Shown here piece by piece: positions 36,447 through 45,318 of a stretch of 55,051 nucleotides of DNA; positions within the stretch are counted from its first letter, which is position 1, and each line of letters starts with the position of its first letter. Source of the DNA: Mesorhizobium sp. M1C.F.Ca.ET.210.01.1.1 (lineage in GTDB: Bacteria; Pseudomonadota; Alphaproteobacteria; Rhizobiales; Rhizobiaceae); assembly GCF_004791585.1 (NCBI RefSeq), contig NZ_SRUU01000036.1:1-55051 (forward strand). Reading direction: 5' to 3'. Position numbers and translations under genes: made by a program. Under the pieces are notes generated by a model that was given only the letters and a program-made list of their open reading frames with translations, searched no databases and was not told where the DNA came from.

Positions 36447-36650
36447 TTTTGCAAGGGCATGGTCGCCCCTTTCAGGTTCGCGGCTGCGCTTCGAACTGTT
36501 ACGTCAACACGAATATGTGATCTGATTTCCGGCGACACGCCGGCGCGCGTTCGCCGCCCCATGACTCCGCCTGCAACCTGTGCTATGCGCCGCGCTTCAT
36601 TTCGGGCACGATGCTGAAATCGGCCGCAAACCGCTTATATTGGCGCAACC

Positions 36651-37886
36651 ATGACCCTTTCATTCGATCTGACCGCCGAAGGCGCACGCGACGCCTTGCG
36701 CGCCCGCGCCACGCCGGCCGAGAAGCCGTCGCTGATCGGCCTGACCCGCGCCGAGCTCGGCGCGGCGCTGGTCGCCGCCGGCATCGTGCCGGAGCGCCAG
36801 GCCAAGATGCGCGCCCAGCAGCTCTGGCACTGGATGTATGTGCGCGGCGTCTCCGACTTCGCCCACATGTTCAACATCTCCAAGGACCTTCGCGCCGAAC
36901 TCGACAAGCATTTCACCGTCGCCCGGCCGGAGATCGTCGAGGAGCAGATCTCTTCCGACGGCACGCGCAAATGGCTGTTCCGCTTCCCGCCGCGCGGCGC
37001 CGGCCGTCCCGTCGAGATCGAGACCGTCTATATCCCCGAGGAAGGCCGCGGTACGCTCTGCATCTCCTCGCAGGTCGGTTGCACGCTGACCTGCTCCTTC
37101 TGCCACACCGGCACGCAGAAGCTGGTGCGCAACCTGACGACGGAAGAAATCCTGGCGCAGCTGCTGACCGCGCGCGACCGGCTCGGCGACTTCCCCGACC
37201 GCGACACGCCCGACGGCGCCATCGTGCCGGCCGAGGGCAGGAAAGTCTCCAACATCGTCATGATGGGCATGGGCGAGCCGCTCTATAATTTCGAGGCGGT
37301 GAAGAAGGCGCTGCTGATCGCTTCCGACGGCGACGGCCTGTCCCTGTCGAAGCGCCGCATCACGCTCTCGACCTCCGGCGTGGTGCCGGAGATTGCCCGC
37401 ACCGGCGAGGAGATCGGCGTCATGCTGGCGATCTCGCTGCACGCCACCAATGACGATCTGCGCGACCTTCTGGTGCCGATCAACAAGAAGTTCCCGCTGA
37501 AGGAATTGATCGCTGCCTGCCGCGCCTATCCGGGGCTCTCCAACGCCCGCCGCATCACCTTCGAATATGTGATGCTGAAGGACGTCAACGATTCCCTCGA
37601 CGACGCCAAGGCGCTGGTCAAGCTGCTCAAGGGCATTCCGGCCAAGATCAACCTGATCCCGTTCAACCCCTGGCCCGGCACCAACTACCAGTGCTCGGAC
37701 TGGGAGACGATCGAGAAGTTCGCCGACTATATCAACAACGCAGGCTATGCCTCGCCGATCCGCACGCCGCGCGGCCGCGACATCCTCGCCGCCTGCGGCC
37801 AGCTGAAGTCGGAGTCGGAACGCATGCGCAAGGCGGACAGGCTGGCACTGGAAGCAATGATGATCGCGGGGCACGGCGAGGCGTGA
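36651..37886 (+). CDS. rlmN: Dual-specificity 23S rRNA/tRNA adenine-C2 methyltransferase RlmN
   Basis: This 411-residue radical-SAM enzyme methylates A2503 of 23S rRNA and A37 of some tRNAs. The [4Fe-4S] motif CTLTCSFC gives C144, C148 and C151. The methyl-carrying catalytic cysteine is C382 in DILAACGQL, and the second conserved cysteine lies at C137 (GTLCISSQVG). GMGEPLYNF is the SAM-binding GEP region. An N-terminal helical domain (about 28-110) binds RNA. Length is normal. Its TGA overlaps the GTG start of the next gene. Confidence 0.97.
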   Translation: MTLSFDLTAEGARDALRARATPAEKPSLIGLTRAELGAALVAAGIVPERQAKMRAQQLWHWMYVRGVSDFAHMFNISKDLRAELDKHFTVARPEIVEEQISSDGTRKWLFRFPPRGAGRPVEIETVYIPEEGRGTLCISSQVGCTLTCSFCHTGTQKLVRNLTTEEILAQLLTARDRLGDFPDRDTPDGAIVPAEGRKVSNIVMMGMGEPLYNFEAVKKALLIASDGDGLSLSKRRITLSTSGVVPEIARTGEEIGVMLAISLHATNDDLRDLLVPINKKFPLKELIAACRAYPGLSNARRITFEYVMLKDVNDSLDDAKALVKLLKGIPAKINLIPFNPWPGTNYQCSDWETIEKFADYINNAGYASPIRTPRGRDILAACGQLKSESERMRKADRLALEAMMIAGHGEA

Positions 37887-38350
37887 GGCGGATCATCGCC
37901 TATCTCGTCCGCTTCGCCGCCATCCTGATCGGCTATGCCATCGCCTCGCTGGCGGCGAGCGCCTTCCTCAACGTGCTCTTCCTCGGCTATTTCGGCTACG
38001 CGCCGGAGCCCGGACACCCGACGATCGCGCCCGCGCTCTATTTTTCGGTGCCTTTCGTGGCGCTGTTCGTCGCCTATTTCGGCTTCATGCCGGCCACGGT
38101 CGTCATCCTGATCGCCGAAGTGCTCGGGCGCCGCGACTGGCTGTTTTACGCGCTGGGAGGCGCCGTCATCGCCGTCGTCTTCCTCGGCTTCGCGCATAAT
38201 CTCGGCGACGGCGACTTCGATGTCGCCAACAACAATGTCAGGCTCGCTTTGATCGGCAGCGGCATGGTCGGCGGCATCTTCTACTGGCTCTGCGCCGGCC
38301 GCTGGGCCGGCGCCTGGCGCCGCGAGCCGTTGCCCGATCTGGAATCCTGA
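37883..38350 (+). CDS. Small four-helix membrane protein coupled to rlmN
   Basis: This 155-residue protein has four hydrophobic segments (about 6-30, 50-74, 85-102, 130-148). It starts at GTG 37883, overlapping the rlmN stop by GTGA. The sequence VRRIIAYLVRFAAILIGYAIASLAASAFL and FGFMPATVVILIAE resemble conserved hypothetical rhizobial membrane proteins, but I cannot name a family. The coupling suggests co-expression with rlmN, not a shared reaction. It ends 17 bp before the convergent LysE gene. Confidence 0.8.
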   Translation: MRRIIAYLVRFAAILIGYAIASLAASAFLNVLFLGYFGYAPEPGHPTIAPALYFSVPFVALFVAYFGFMPATVVILIAEVLGRRDWLFYALGGAVIAVVFLGFAHNLGDGDFDVANNNVRLALIGSGMVGGIFYWLCAGRWAGAWRREPLPDLES

Positions 38351-38367
38351 CCTCTGCGAGGTGCCGC

Positions 38368-39009
38368 CTACTTCGCCTGCGCCGTCAGGATCTTGAGCGC
38401 GAAGGCCGAGAACACCCCGCCGAACAGATAGTCGACCACGCGCGTGACGCGCGGGCTCGCCTTCATCGCCGCCGCGAATTTCTCCGCCGCCAGCACCATC
38501 GGCGCCGTCACCGGGATCGCCAGCACGATGAACATGACTCCGAGGAAGAACAGTTTTCCGGGCGCGTTCGGATCGTGCGCCGAGACGAATTGCGGCAGGA
38601 AGGTCATGAAGAACAGGATGATCTTCGGATTGAGCAGGTTGACGCCAAGCCCGGCCGCCCAGCTGCGGAACAGCGAGATTTGCGGCCCGCTCTTCTTCTC
38701 CGGCGAAAAAGCCGAACCTTTCGTCACCGCCTGCCACGCCAGGAAGACAAGGTAGCCGGCGCCGAAGATCTTCAGCGCGAAGAAGGCCATCGGCGAGGCG
38801 ACGATCAGCGCCGAGACGCCGACCACCACCAGCGTGGTGTGGATCAGCGTGCCGCAGAGCGCGCCGGCCATAGAGGCGAAGCCCCTGGCCCGGCCCTGGG
38901 AGAGTGTGCGCGACACGAACAGCGTCATGTCGGGCCCCGGCGTGATCGCCAGGATGACGGTGGCGATGGCGAACTGGATCAGCGTCGTGCTGTCGGGAAT
39001 GAAAGACAT
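38368..39009 (-). CDS. LysE/RhtB-family amino-acid exporter
   Basis: This 213-residue membrane protein has about six hydrophobic segments. The family signature TPGPDMTLFVSRTLSQGRARGFASMAGALCGTLIHT (23-58; key part PGPDMTLFV) and KIFGAGYLVFLAWQ are clear, with NLLNPKIILFFMTFLPQF in the middle. Substrates include lysine, arginine, homoserine or threonine. Position divergent to argG invites an arginine-export idea, but there is no regulator gene beside it, so this is a guess. Confidence 0.93.
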   Translation of the reverse strand: MSFIPDSTTLIQFAIATVILAITPGPDMTLFVSRTLSQGRARGFASMAGALCGTLIHTTLVVVGVSALIVASPMAFFALKIFGAGYLVFLAWQAVTKGSAFSPEKKSGPQISLFRSWAAGLGVNLLNPKIILFFMTFLPQFVSAHDPNAPGKLFFLGVMFIVLAIPVTAPMVLAAEKFAAAMKASPRVTRVVDYLFGGVFSAFALKILTAQAK

Positions 39010-39190
39010 TGCTCAACCCTGCAAATTGGATAGCGTGACCTATAACGCAGCTGTTTTGCCGTCGCCAGCGTCTGCCGACGGCAACGTCTGGCCCAGCTCC
39101 GCCACCGCCCTGCGCCCCTTCGTCTCTTGCGTGAGCCGGAAATGCCGTGATACCTCGCCCGCGAAGCTATTTTCCCGCGGAACCGCCAAG

Positions 39191-40414
<1,224 letters not shown>

Positions 40415-40468
40415 CACTCGAGCGGCGGGGCTTCCGGCCTTCATCGACCGACACCGAACGACCAAGGC

Positions 40469-40497
40469 AACCCGGCGGAAACGCCGGGTTTTTATTT
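40469..40497 (+). terminator. Intrinsic terminator of argG
   Basis: AACCCGGCG and CGCCGGGTT pair over 9 bp around a GAAA loop (40469-40490), followed by TTTATTT. Confidence 0.9.
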
Positions 40498-40599
40498 GAC
40501 GTTCCCAATGTAACCGAGGCTGGCCAGGTACAACGAAGTTCCTGTTTGACCTTTTGACGAATCTCACCAAGTTCCCTTCTCGGGATAGGGGGCTTAATA

Positions 40600-41070
40600 G
40601 TGAAAAATCGAATTTTTCTTCTTTTCGTTACCGGCGTCGTTTTGGTGGGCTGGCAGCCCGTTGCGGCAAGCGCCGCGCAAACCCAGGCCAAGTTCCGCAC
40701 TTGCAGCGGTTTTGACGGCCCCTTCCAGGTTCCCCTTTCCCAGAAATGCCCGTTGAGCGGCTACGCGCATGTCGACCAGCCGACTGAAAAGGAGATTGAG
40801 GCAAGGTCAAAGACGGCCACGGCGCCGCGGTCGCCCAAGTTCCGTAACTGCGGCGGCTTTGACGGCCCCTTCCAGATTCCGGTTTCCCAGAAATGCCCCT
40901 TGAGCGGCTACGCGCATTTCGATCAGCCGACCGAGAAGGAGATCAAGGCCGGGTTAAAGGCGGCCTCGGCGCCGCGGTCGTCCAACTACCGCAACTGTAG
41001 CGGTATTGACGGCACCTTCCAGGTCCCCGTTTCCCAGAAATGCCCGTTGAGTGGCTACGCGCATTACTGA
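40600..41070 (+). CDS. Secreted protein of three near-identical 49-residue cysteine repeats
   Basis: This 156-residue protein starts at GTG with a signal peptide (about 1-26, LLFVTGVVLVGWQPVAASA). The mature part is three tandem copies of one unit with exact 49-residue period: cysteines at 35/50, 84/99 and 133/148. Each unit has FRxCxGFDGPFQ, PxSQKCPLSGYAH, then DQPTEKEI and a basic Ala-rich linker; the third stops after GYAHY. The two cysteines 15 apart likely form one disulfide loop per unit. I recognise no domain. Base composition is lower in GC than neighbours. It shares a terminator with the facing lytic transglycosylase gene. Confidence 0.8.
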   Translation: MKNRIFLLFVTGVVLVGWQPVAASAAQTQAKFRTCSGFDGPFQVPLSQKCPLSGYAHVDQPTEKEIEARSKTATAPRSPKFRNCGGFDGPFQIPVSQKCPLSGYAHFDQPTEKEIKAGLKAASAPRSSNYRNCSGIDGTFQVPVSQKCPLSGYAHY

Positions 41071-41138
41071 ACGTGTATATGATGCGGTCGAACCTGGCCG
41101 TTCCGGGTGACTGGTTTTGATCCCTGCTCCATAGACAA

Positions 41139-41169
41139 CAAAAAGCCCGGCGAGTGGCCGGGCTTTTTT
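41139..41169. terminator. Bidirectional terminator between convergent genes
   Basis: AAAAGCCCGGC and GCCGGGCTTTT (41141-41151 with 41157-41167) pair around a GAGTG loop, with A- and T-runs on both sides so it serves both strands. Confidence 0.9.
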
Positions 41170-41190
41170 CGTTGGAATGGAGATATTCGA

Positions 41191-41991
41191 TCAGTTGGCG
41201 TCAATCGCCTCGGCGATGCGGGCGATGGCCTGCTGGTAGACGCTGGCCGAATTCCAGCCGGCGATCGCGCCCATATTCGCATCATAGCTCGCCCCGGCTT
41301 GCCAGCCGTGGCCCTTGAGGAAGTTGGCGGTGGAAGCGAGTGCGGTGTTCCTGTCGCGCAGGTTGCCGCTGCCGACGCCGTACTTCAATACGTTCCCGGG
41401 CAGGAACTGCGTGTGGCCGATCTCGCCATGCATGGCGCCGACCGAGGAAGAGCTCAACGCGCCGCGATCGACCAGCTTCAAGGCTGCAATGGCATGCGGT
41501 GTAAAATAGTCGGGGCGGCGGCAATCATAGGCCAGCGTTAGAATGGCAGAGACCGTGTTCTGGTTGCCCATGGAAGCGCCGAAGCCGGTTTCCATGCCCC
41601 AGATGGCGAGCAGCACGCCCGGCGGCACGCCGTAGGTCTGTTCGATCCGGTCGAACATCGCCGCGTTCTGCTTCTTCAGCGCGCGTCCCCTGGAAATGAT
41701 CGCTGCCCCGCCCCGGCGCTTCATGAACGCTTCCACCGAGCCGCTGAAGGCCTTGTGGATGGCGCGGTCGGCAGCGATCGTCCGTGTCGCGTAAGTTGCG
41801 CCGGCCAGCGCAGACAGCCCCTTCTGGCCAACACCGTTGGCCCTGGCCTCCGCGGCAAAATCCTGCTTCCAAGCCTCGAAGCCGGCGCCGTTCTTGCCGC
41901 AGCTGCCCGCCGCCTCAGCGCCCGTCGCCAGCGCAAGCACGGCCACCACCGTGGCCGCTGCAAACATTCTTCCCTTGGCAAAAAATGCCAT
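41191..41991 (-). CDS. Lytic murein transglycosylase (MltB/SltB-like)
   Basis: This 266-residue protein has a signal peptide (about 1-27, AAATVVAVLALATGAEA). The mature start FEAWKQDFAAEARANGVGQKGL and the core GVPPGVLLAIWGMETGFGASMGNQNTV carry the catalytic glutamate in WGMETGFG (about residue 140). GEIGHTQFLPGNVLKYG is the conserved GxTQFxP region near 200. It cleaves the glycosidic bond of peptidoglycan, forming 1,6-anhydromuramyl ends. A cysteine at 31 (GSCGKNG) is not in a lipobox, so it is probably soluble. The chosen ATG at 41991 begins at the signal peptide. Confidence 0.93.
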   Translation of the reverse strand: MAFFAKGRMFAAATVVAVLALATGAEAAGSCGKNGAGFEAWKQDFAAEARANGVGQKGLSALAGATYATRTIAADRAIHKAFSGSVEAFMKRRGGAAIISRGRALKKQNAAMFDRIEQTYGVPPGVLLAIWGMETGFGASMGNQNTVSAILTLAYDCRRPDYFTPHAIAALKLVDRGALSSSSVGAMHGEIGHTQFLPGNVLKYGVGSGNLRDRNTALASTANFLKGHGWQAGASYDANMGAIAGWNSASVYQQAIARIAEAIDAN

Positions 41992-42122
41992 TCTGTCTCT
42001 CCTGGTTGCCTGAATCACGTCCCGGTTGCGAATTTGCCAGCGAAACGTCCGGTTGTCACCGCCCACAAGGGGCCACCCAGCGCTCGACGCTGGCGAATGC
42101 CGGGGAATTTGCCTACGATCAA

Positions 42123-42155
42123 GCATTTATTATGGCGCAGGCATTTATTGTGGCG
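42123..42155. repeat. Short direct repeat in the long gap before the SH3 gene
   Basis: GCATTTATTATGGCG (42123-42137) and GCATTTATTGTGGCG (42141-42155) repeat with an 18-bp period. The gap 41992-42346 has no gene I can support. The AT-rich repeats, about 200 bp upstream of the SH3 gene, could be regulator sites. Confidence 0.5.
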
Positions 42156-42346
42156 GGGTCTTTATGGGTGACCTCCCGGAATGCCGAGAGACAGGCGGTG
42201 CAAACCGACGATCTCAACAAGCTTTGACCGGTCCGCCGAAAGACCATGGAACAATTCGTGAGCGCGCGACAGGCAATTTAGCCGGAACGCATAAGGCCTG
42301 GTTTCGTTTTCGAGCCCGAGGGAGCGTTGAAAACGGAGAAAAAGCC

Positions 42347-42946
42347 ATGAAAAGCGTATTGTTTCCGGCGTTTGCCGGTGCGCTGCTCGCCATGTCGGGT
42401 GCGGCCCTTGCCGACACGCCCGTCTCGGCGCTGACGGATCTGAATGTCCGCGCCGGCCCGGGTCCGCAATATCCTGTGATCGGCGTTCTGGCGGCCGGCC
42501 AGTCGGCCACGCTCAGGGGCTGCATCGAAGGAAGCAAATGGTGCACCATCGCCGAGGGTGGCGGCAACGGCTGGGTCTATTCCGACTATGTTGCGGGCGA
42601 CTTCGGCGGCAGCCGGGTTGTCGTGACGCGTCGGCCGGCTGAAGCCGGCATCGCCGTCGTGGCGCCGCCCGTCGACGACACCTATACGGACGACTACACC
42701 GGCGCCATTGTCGCGAGCGATCCGGTTGATCCGATCGCCAGGCCGCCGGCCGAGGTCGGCACCTACGTCACCACGCATCGGGTCGACCCGGTCTATCTTG
42801 AGGGCGAAGTGGTGACCGGCGCGACGTTGCCAGACACGGTAGAGTTGCGCGAGATTCCGGACTACAACTACCGCTACGTCTATGTGAACAACCAGCCGGC
42901 GCTGGTCGATCCGGGCACGCGGCGCATCGTCTATGTGATGCGCTGA
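42347..42946 (+). CDS. Secreted SH3-domain protein with DUF1236-type C-terminus
   Basis: This 199-residue protein has a signal peptide (1-22, SVLFPAFAGALLAMSGAALA). A bacterial SH3 domain covers about 25-88: LTDLNVRAGPGPQYPVIGVLAAGQSATLRGC and EGGGNGWVYSDYV. A Pro/Asp linker follows, then a C-terminal TVELREIPDYNYRYVYVNNQPALVDPGTRRIVYV of the DUF1236/RcnB-like type (about 163-199). GGAGAAA lies 8 bp upstream of the ATG. Likely a cell-wall-binding periplasmic protein. A terminator follows. Confidence 0.88.
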   Translation: MKSVLFPAFAGALLAMSGAALADTPVSALTDLNVRAGPGPQYPVIGVLAAGQSATLRGCIEGSKWCTIAEGGGNGWVYSDYVAGDFGGSRVVVTRRPAEAGIAVVAPPVDDTYTDDYTGAIVASDPVDPIARPPAEVGTYVTTHRVDPVYLEGEVVTGATLPDTVELREIPDYNYRYVYVNNQPALVDPGTRRIVYVMR

Positions 42947-42955
42947 TGATGTGGG

Positions 42956-42988
42956 AAAGCGGCTGCCCAATGGGCGGCCGCTTTTTTC
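42956..42988 (+). terminator. Intrinsic terminator of the SH3 gene
   Basis: AAAGCGGCTGCCC and GGGCGGCCGCTTT pair around AAT (with one T-G pair), followed by TTTTTT. Confidence 0.88.
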
Positions 42989-43060
42989 GCCGGTCGGCAA
43001 CGAGAACTCTCCCGAACATTAGCAAGGACGATTGCGCCGAAAACGGCAATCCCCTAGATC

Positions 43061-44035
43061 ATGCGACCCAAAGCGGCTGGGCAGGGGACCCGCGTGATCA
43101 TCGACAGTGCCGTCTTCGAGCGCTACCGGCGCTCGCCGAATGAAAAGACCACCTTGCTGCGGCTGCTGCTGGGAACGGCGATCGTCGTTTTCCTCTGGCT
43201 CGCCATGACGTTTGTGGTGCTCGTCGCCGGCACCTACGCTTTCATCGTCCTGCACCTTCCCGGCCTGTCGACTGGACGGCCGGTCCAGGATTTCCTCGCC
43301 TCGCCCGTCGGCATCCTCACCGCGCTGGCGTCCTTTGCCGGCATCTGGATCGGCCTTTGGGTGGCGATGCGCTTCCTGCATGGCGAGCCGCTCTCGGCGC
43401 TGATCGGGACCAGCCGCCGTATCTCGCGCGGCGGTTTCCTCAAAGGCCTGGTCGCGGTCCTGATCACCTCCCTGTTCTCGGAGGTCCTGCTCTACTGGCT
43501 GCAGCCGGAGATCGCCCGCGGACCGATCGCCTTGTCGTCCTGGCTGCTGTTCCTCGTGCCGATCGCGCTGCTCGCCTTTCTGCAGACGTCCTCGGAGGAG
43601 ACCCTGTTCCGCGGCTATCTGCTGCGCGGCCTGGCCAGCCGGTTCGCCAGCCCGCTGATCTGGGCCGCGCTGCCCGGGCTTTTGTTCACCGCGCTGCACT
43701 GGAGCTCCACCTCTACGCTTGCCATCAATGCCTGCGTTCTGGTCTCGATCGCCACCTTCGCTCTGCTTCTGACGCTGCTGGTCTATGTCACCGGCAATCT
43801 GGGCGCCGCCTTCGGCGCCCATCTCGGCAACAACCTCACCGGCTTCCTGCTGATCTCGCACCAGGAGAGCTACAATTCCTTCGCCCTGTTCAACGCCAAG
43901 CCGCTCGAAGGTCCCGGCTGGACGAATTGGGATGCCGTCCTCATCGCCGCGATCGGTATCGCAAGTACGCTGTTGACCATGCTCTTGCTGTTTCACCGCC
44001 GCTCGCCTCTCAAGGTCGGGACGGACGGGCCATGA
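43061..44035 (+). CDS. CPBP-family intramembrane protease
   Basis: This 324-residue protein has about eight membrane helices. The CPBP (Abi) active site is complete: E179-E180 and R184 in SSEETLFRG, H213 in ALHWSS and H254-x-x-N257 in GAHLGNN. Such enzymes resemble Rce1 glutamic proteases and are used in prenyl-protein processing, bacteriocin immunity or regulation. A GTG at 43094 with GGGGA upstream is an alternative start, 11 codons later. It lies 67 bp before a glycosyltransferase gene on the same strand, likely an operon. Confidence 0.9.
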   Translation: MRPKAAGQGTRVIIDSAVFERYRRSPNEKTTLLRLLLGTAIVVFLWLAMTFVVLVAGTYAFIVLHLPGLSTGRPVQDFLASPVGILTALASFAGIWIGLWVAMRFLHGEPLSALIGTSRRISRGGFLKGLVAVLITSLFSEVLLYWLQPEIARGPIALSSWLLFLVPIALLAFLQTSSEETLFRGYLLRGLASRFASPLIWAALPGLLFTALHWSSTSTLAINACVLVSIATFALLLTLLVYVTGNLGAAFGAHLGNNLTGFLLISHQESYNSFALFNAKPLEGPGWTNWDAVLIAAIGIASTLLTMLLLFHRRSPLKVGTDGP

Positions 44036-44102
44036 TCCCAAAAAGCCGAAACCGGGCCTTGGACTGGACGATGGGCGAGCAGAAAGCCGGGGGGCTCTCC
44101 TG

Positions 44103-45044
44103 ATGCGCATCACGCTGGTGGCGGAACGCGCGATTCCTTGCAAGGGTTACGGCGGCACCGAGCGGCAGGTCGATTGGCTGGCAAATGAGCTTTCGCGCCT
44201 CGGCCACAAGGTGGTCCTGATCGCCGGTCGCGGTTCGAGCCACCCGCTTTGCGAAGTGCGGCAGGCGTCTTCGGCCGCCGAATGCCGCGCCGCGATCCCG
44301 GCCGACGCCGACATCGTGCATTTCAACGGCTGGTACGTCGACACGTCGCGCCCGGCGCTCTACACGATGCACGGCTTTGCCCCGGGATTCCAGAAACAGG
44401 GGCGAAACTGGAGCTTCGTCAGCGCCAGCCATGCGCGCAACCACGGCGGGGAAACCTTCGTCTACAACGGGTTTCCAATCGATGCCTATCGTCTCGCCGC
44501 CATCAAGACGGACCGGCTGCTGTTTCTGGCCGGCATCGCGCGTGCCGGCAAGAACTTGAACCGGGCCGTCGATCTCGCCAAGGCCTTCGATTTCCAGCTC
44601 GACATCGCCGGCGGCTCGCGCTGGCAGCTCCTGACACGCACGAAGGTCCGCCGCCAGGGCGTCTTCTTCAAAAGCTTGGGGCCCCGCTTCCGTTACCACG
44701 GCACAGTCGACGGCGATGAGAAGCTGCGCCTGCTCGGCGAGGCCAAGGCCTTCCTCAACCCGATCGCCTGGGAAGAGCCGTTCGGCATGGCGCCGGTCGA
44801 AGCGATGCTGTGCGGCACGCCGGTGCTGACGACGCCGCGCGGCGCGCTGCCGGAAATCGTCGACGACGCCACCGGACGCCGGTTCGACACAGATGCCGCG
44901 TTCGCGCAAGCCTTGGCCGAGATCGCGGCGCTTTCGCCTGATCGATGCCGGCAATCCGCCGCCGATCGTTTTCCGATCGCCAGGACGGCACAAGGATATC
45001 TCGATCTCTACAAGCGCATCCTGGACGGCGAAAAGCTGCCCTAG
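44103..45044 (+). CDS. Family 4-like glycosyltransferase
   Basis: This 313-residue protein is GT-B in form. The N-terminal start RITLVAERAIPCKGYGGTERQVDWLANELSRLGH (2-36; key part YGGTERQV) is typical of GT4 enzymes. The C-terminal domain has LNPIAWEEPFGMAPVEAMLCGTPVLTTPRGALPEIV (residues about 218-253), the EPFGMAxxEAM sugar-nucleotide motif. The protein is shorter than most GT4 members (about 350-400). Donor and acceptor are unknown. It follows the CPBP gene and ends before a terminator-like hairpin. Confidence 0.9.
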   Translation: MRITLVAERAIPCKGYGGTERQVDWLANELSRLGHKVVLIAGRGSSHPLCEVRQASSAAECRAAIPADADIVHFNGWYVDTSRPALYTMHGFAPGFQKQGRNWSFVSASHARNHGGETFVYNGFPIDAYRLAAIKTDRLLFLAGIARAGKNLNRAVDLAKAFDFQLDIAGGSRWQLLTRTKVRRQGVFFKSLGPRFRYHGTVDGDEKLRLLGEAKAFLNPIAWEEPFGMAPVEAMLCGTPVLTTPRGALPEIVDDATGRRFDTDAAFAQALAEIAALSPDRCRQSAADRFPIARTAQGYLDLYKRILDGEKLP

Positions 45045-45205
45045 ATCGCGGTGTTTTGGCCCTGTTGCCGCCCCGGCCTTGACTCCGCCACCGATTTCCT
45101 GTCTAGACGCGCTCGAATTCCGCGACGAGTACACCTCCGCGAAAGCCGACCAGGACGCCGAAGCCTCTTTCGAGGCAAGAGCTGTAAACCGATCCTGGAG
45201 GCCAA

Positions 45206-45241
45206 CACCCGGCAGCGCGATGCGCCCCCGGGTGCTTTTTG
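45206..45241 (+). terminator. Terminator-like hairpin upstream of ffh
   Basis: CACCCGG and CCGGGTG (45206-45212 with 45228-45234) pair over 7 bp with an inner GCGC structure, followed by CTTTTT. It lies 160 bp after the glycosyltransferase gene and about 80 bp before ffh, so it may end that operon or attenuate ffh. The 274-bp gap otherwise shows no gene. Confidence 0.6.
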
Positions 45242-45318
45242 GCTTTGCGCTTTTGCTTGGCGACCCGGCGCGAACTCACTACCTCTCGGATCGAGACGAA
45301 CCGAGATAAGGACCGCAG

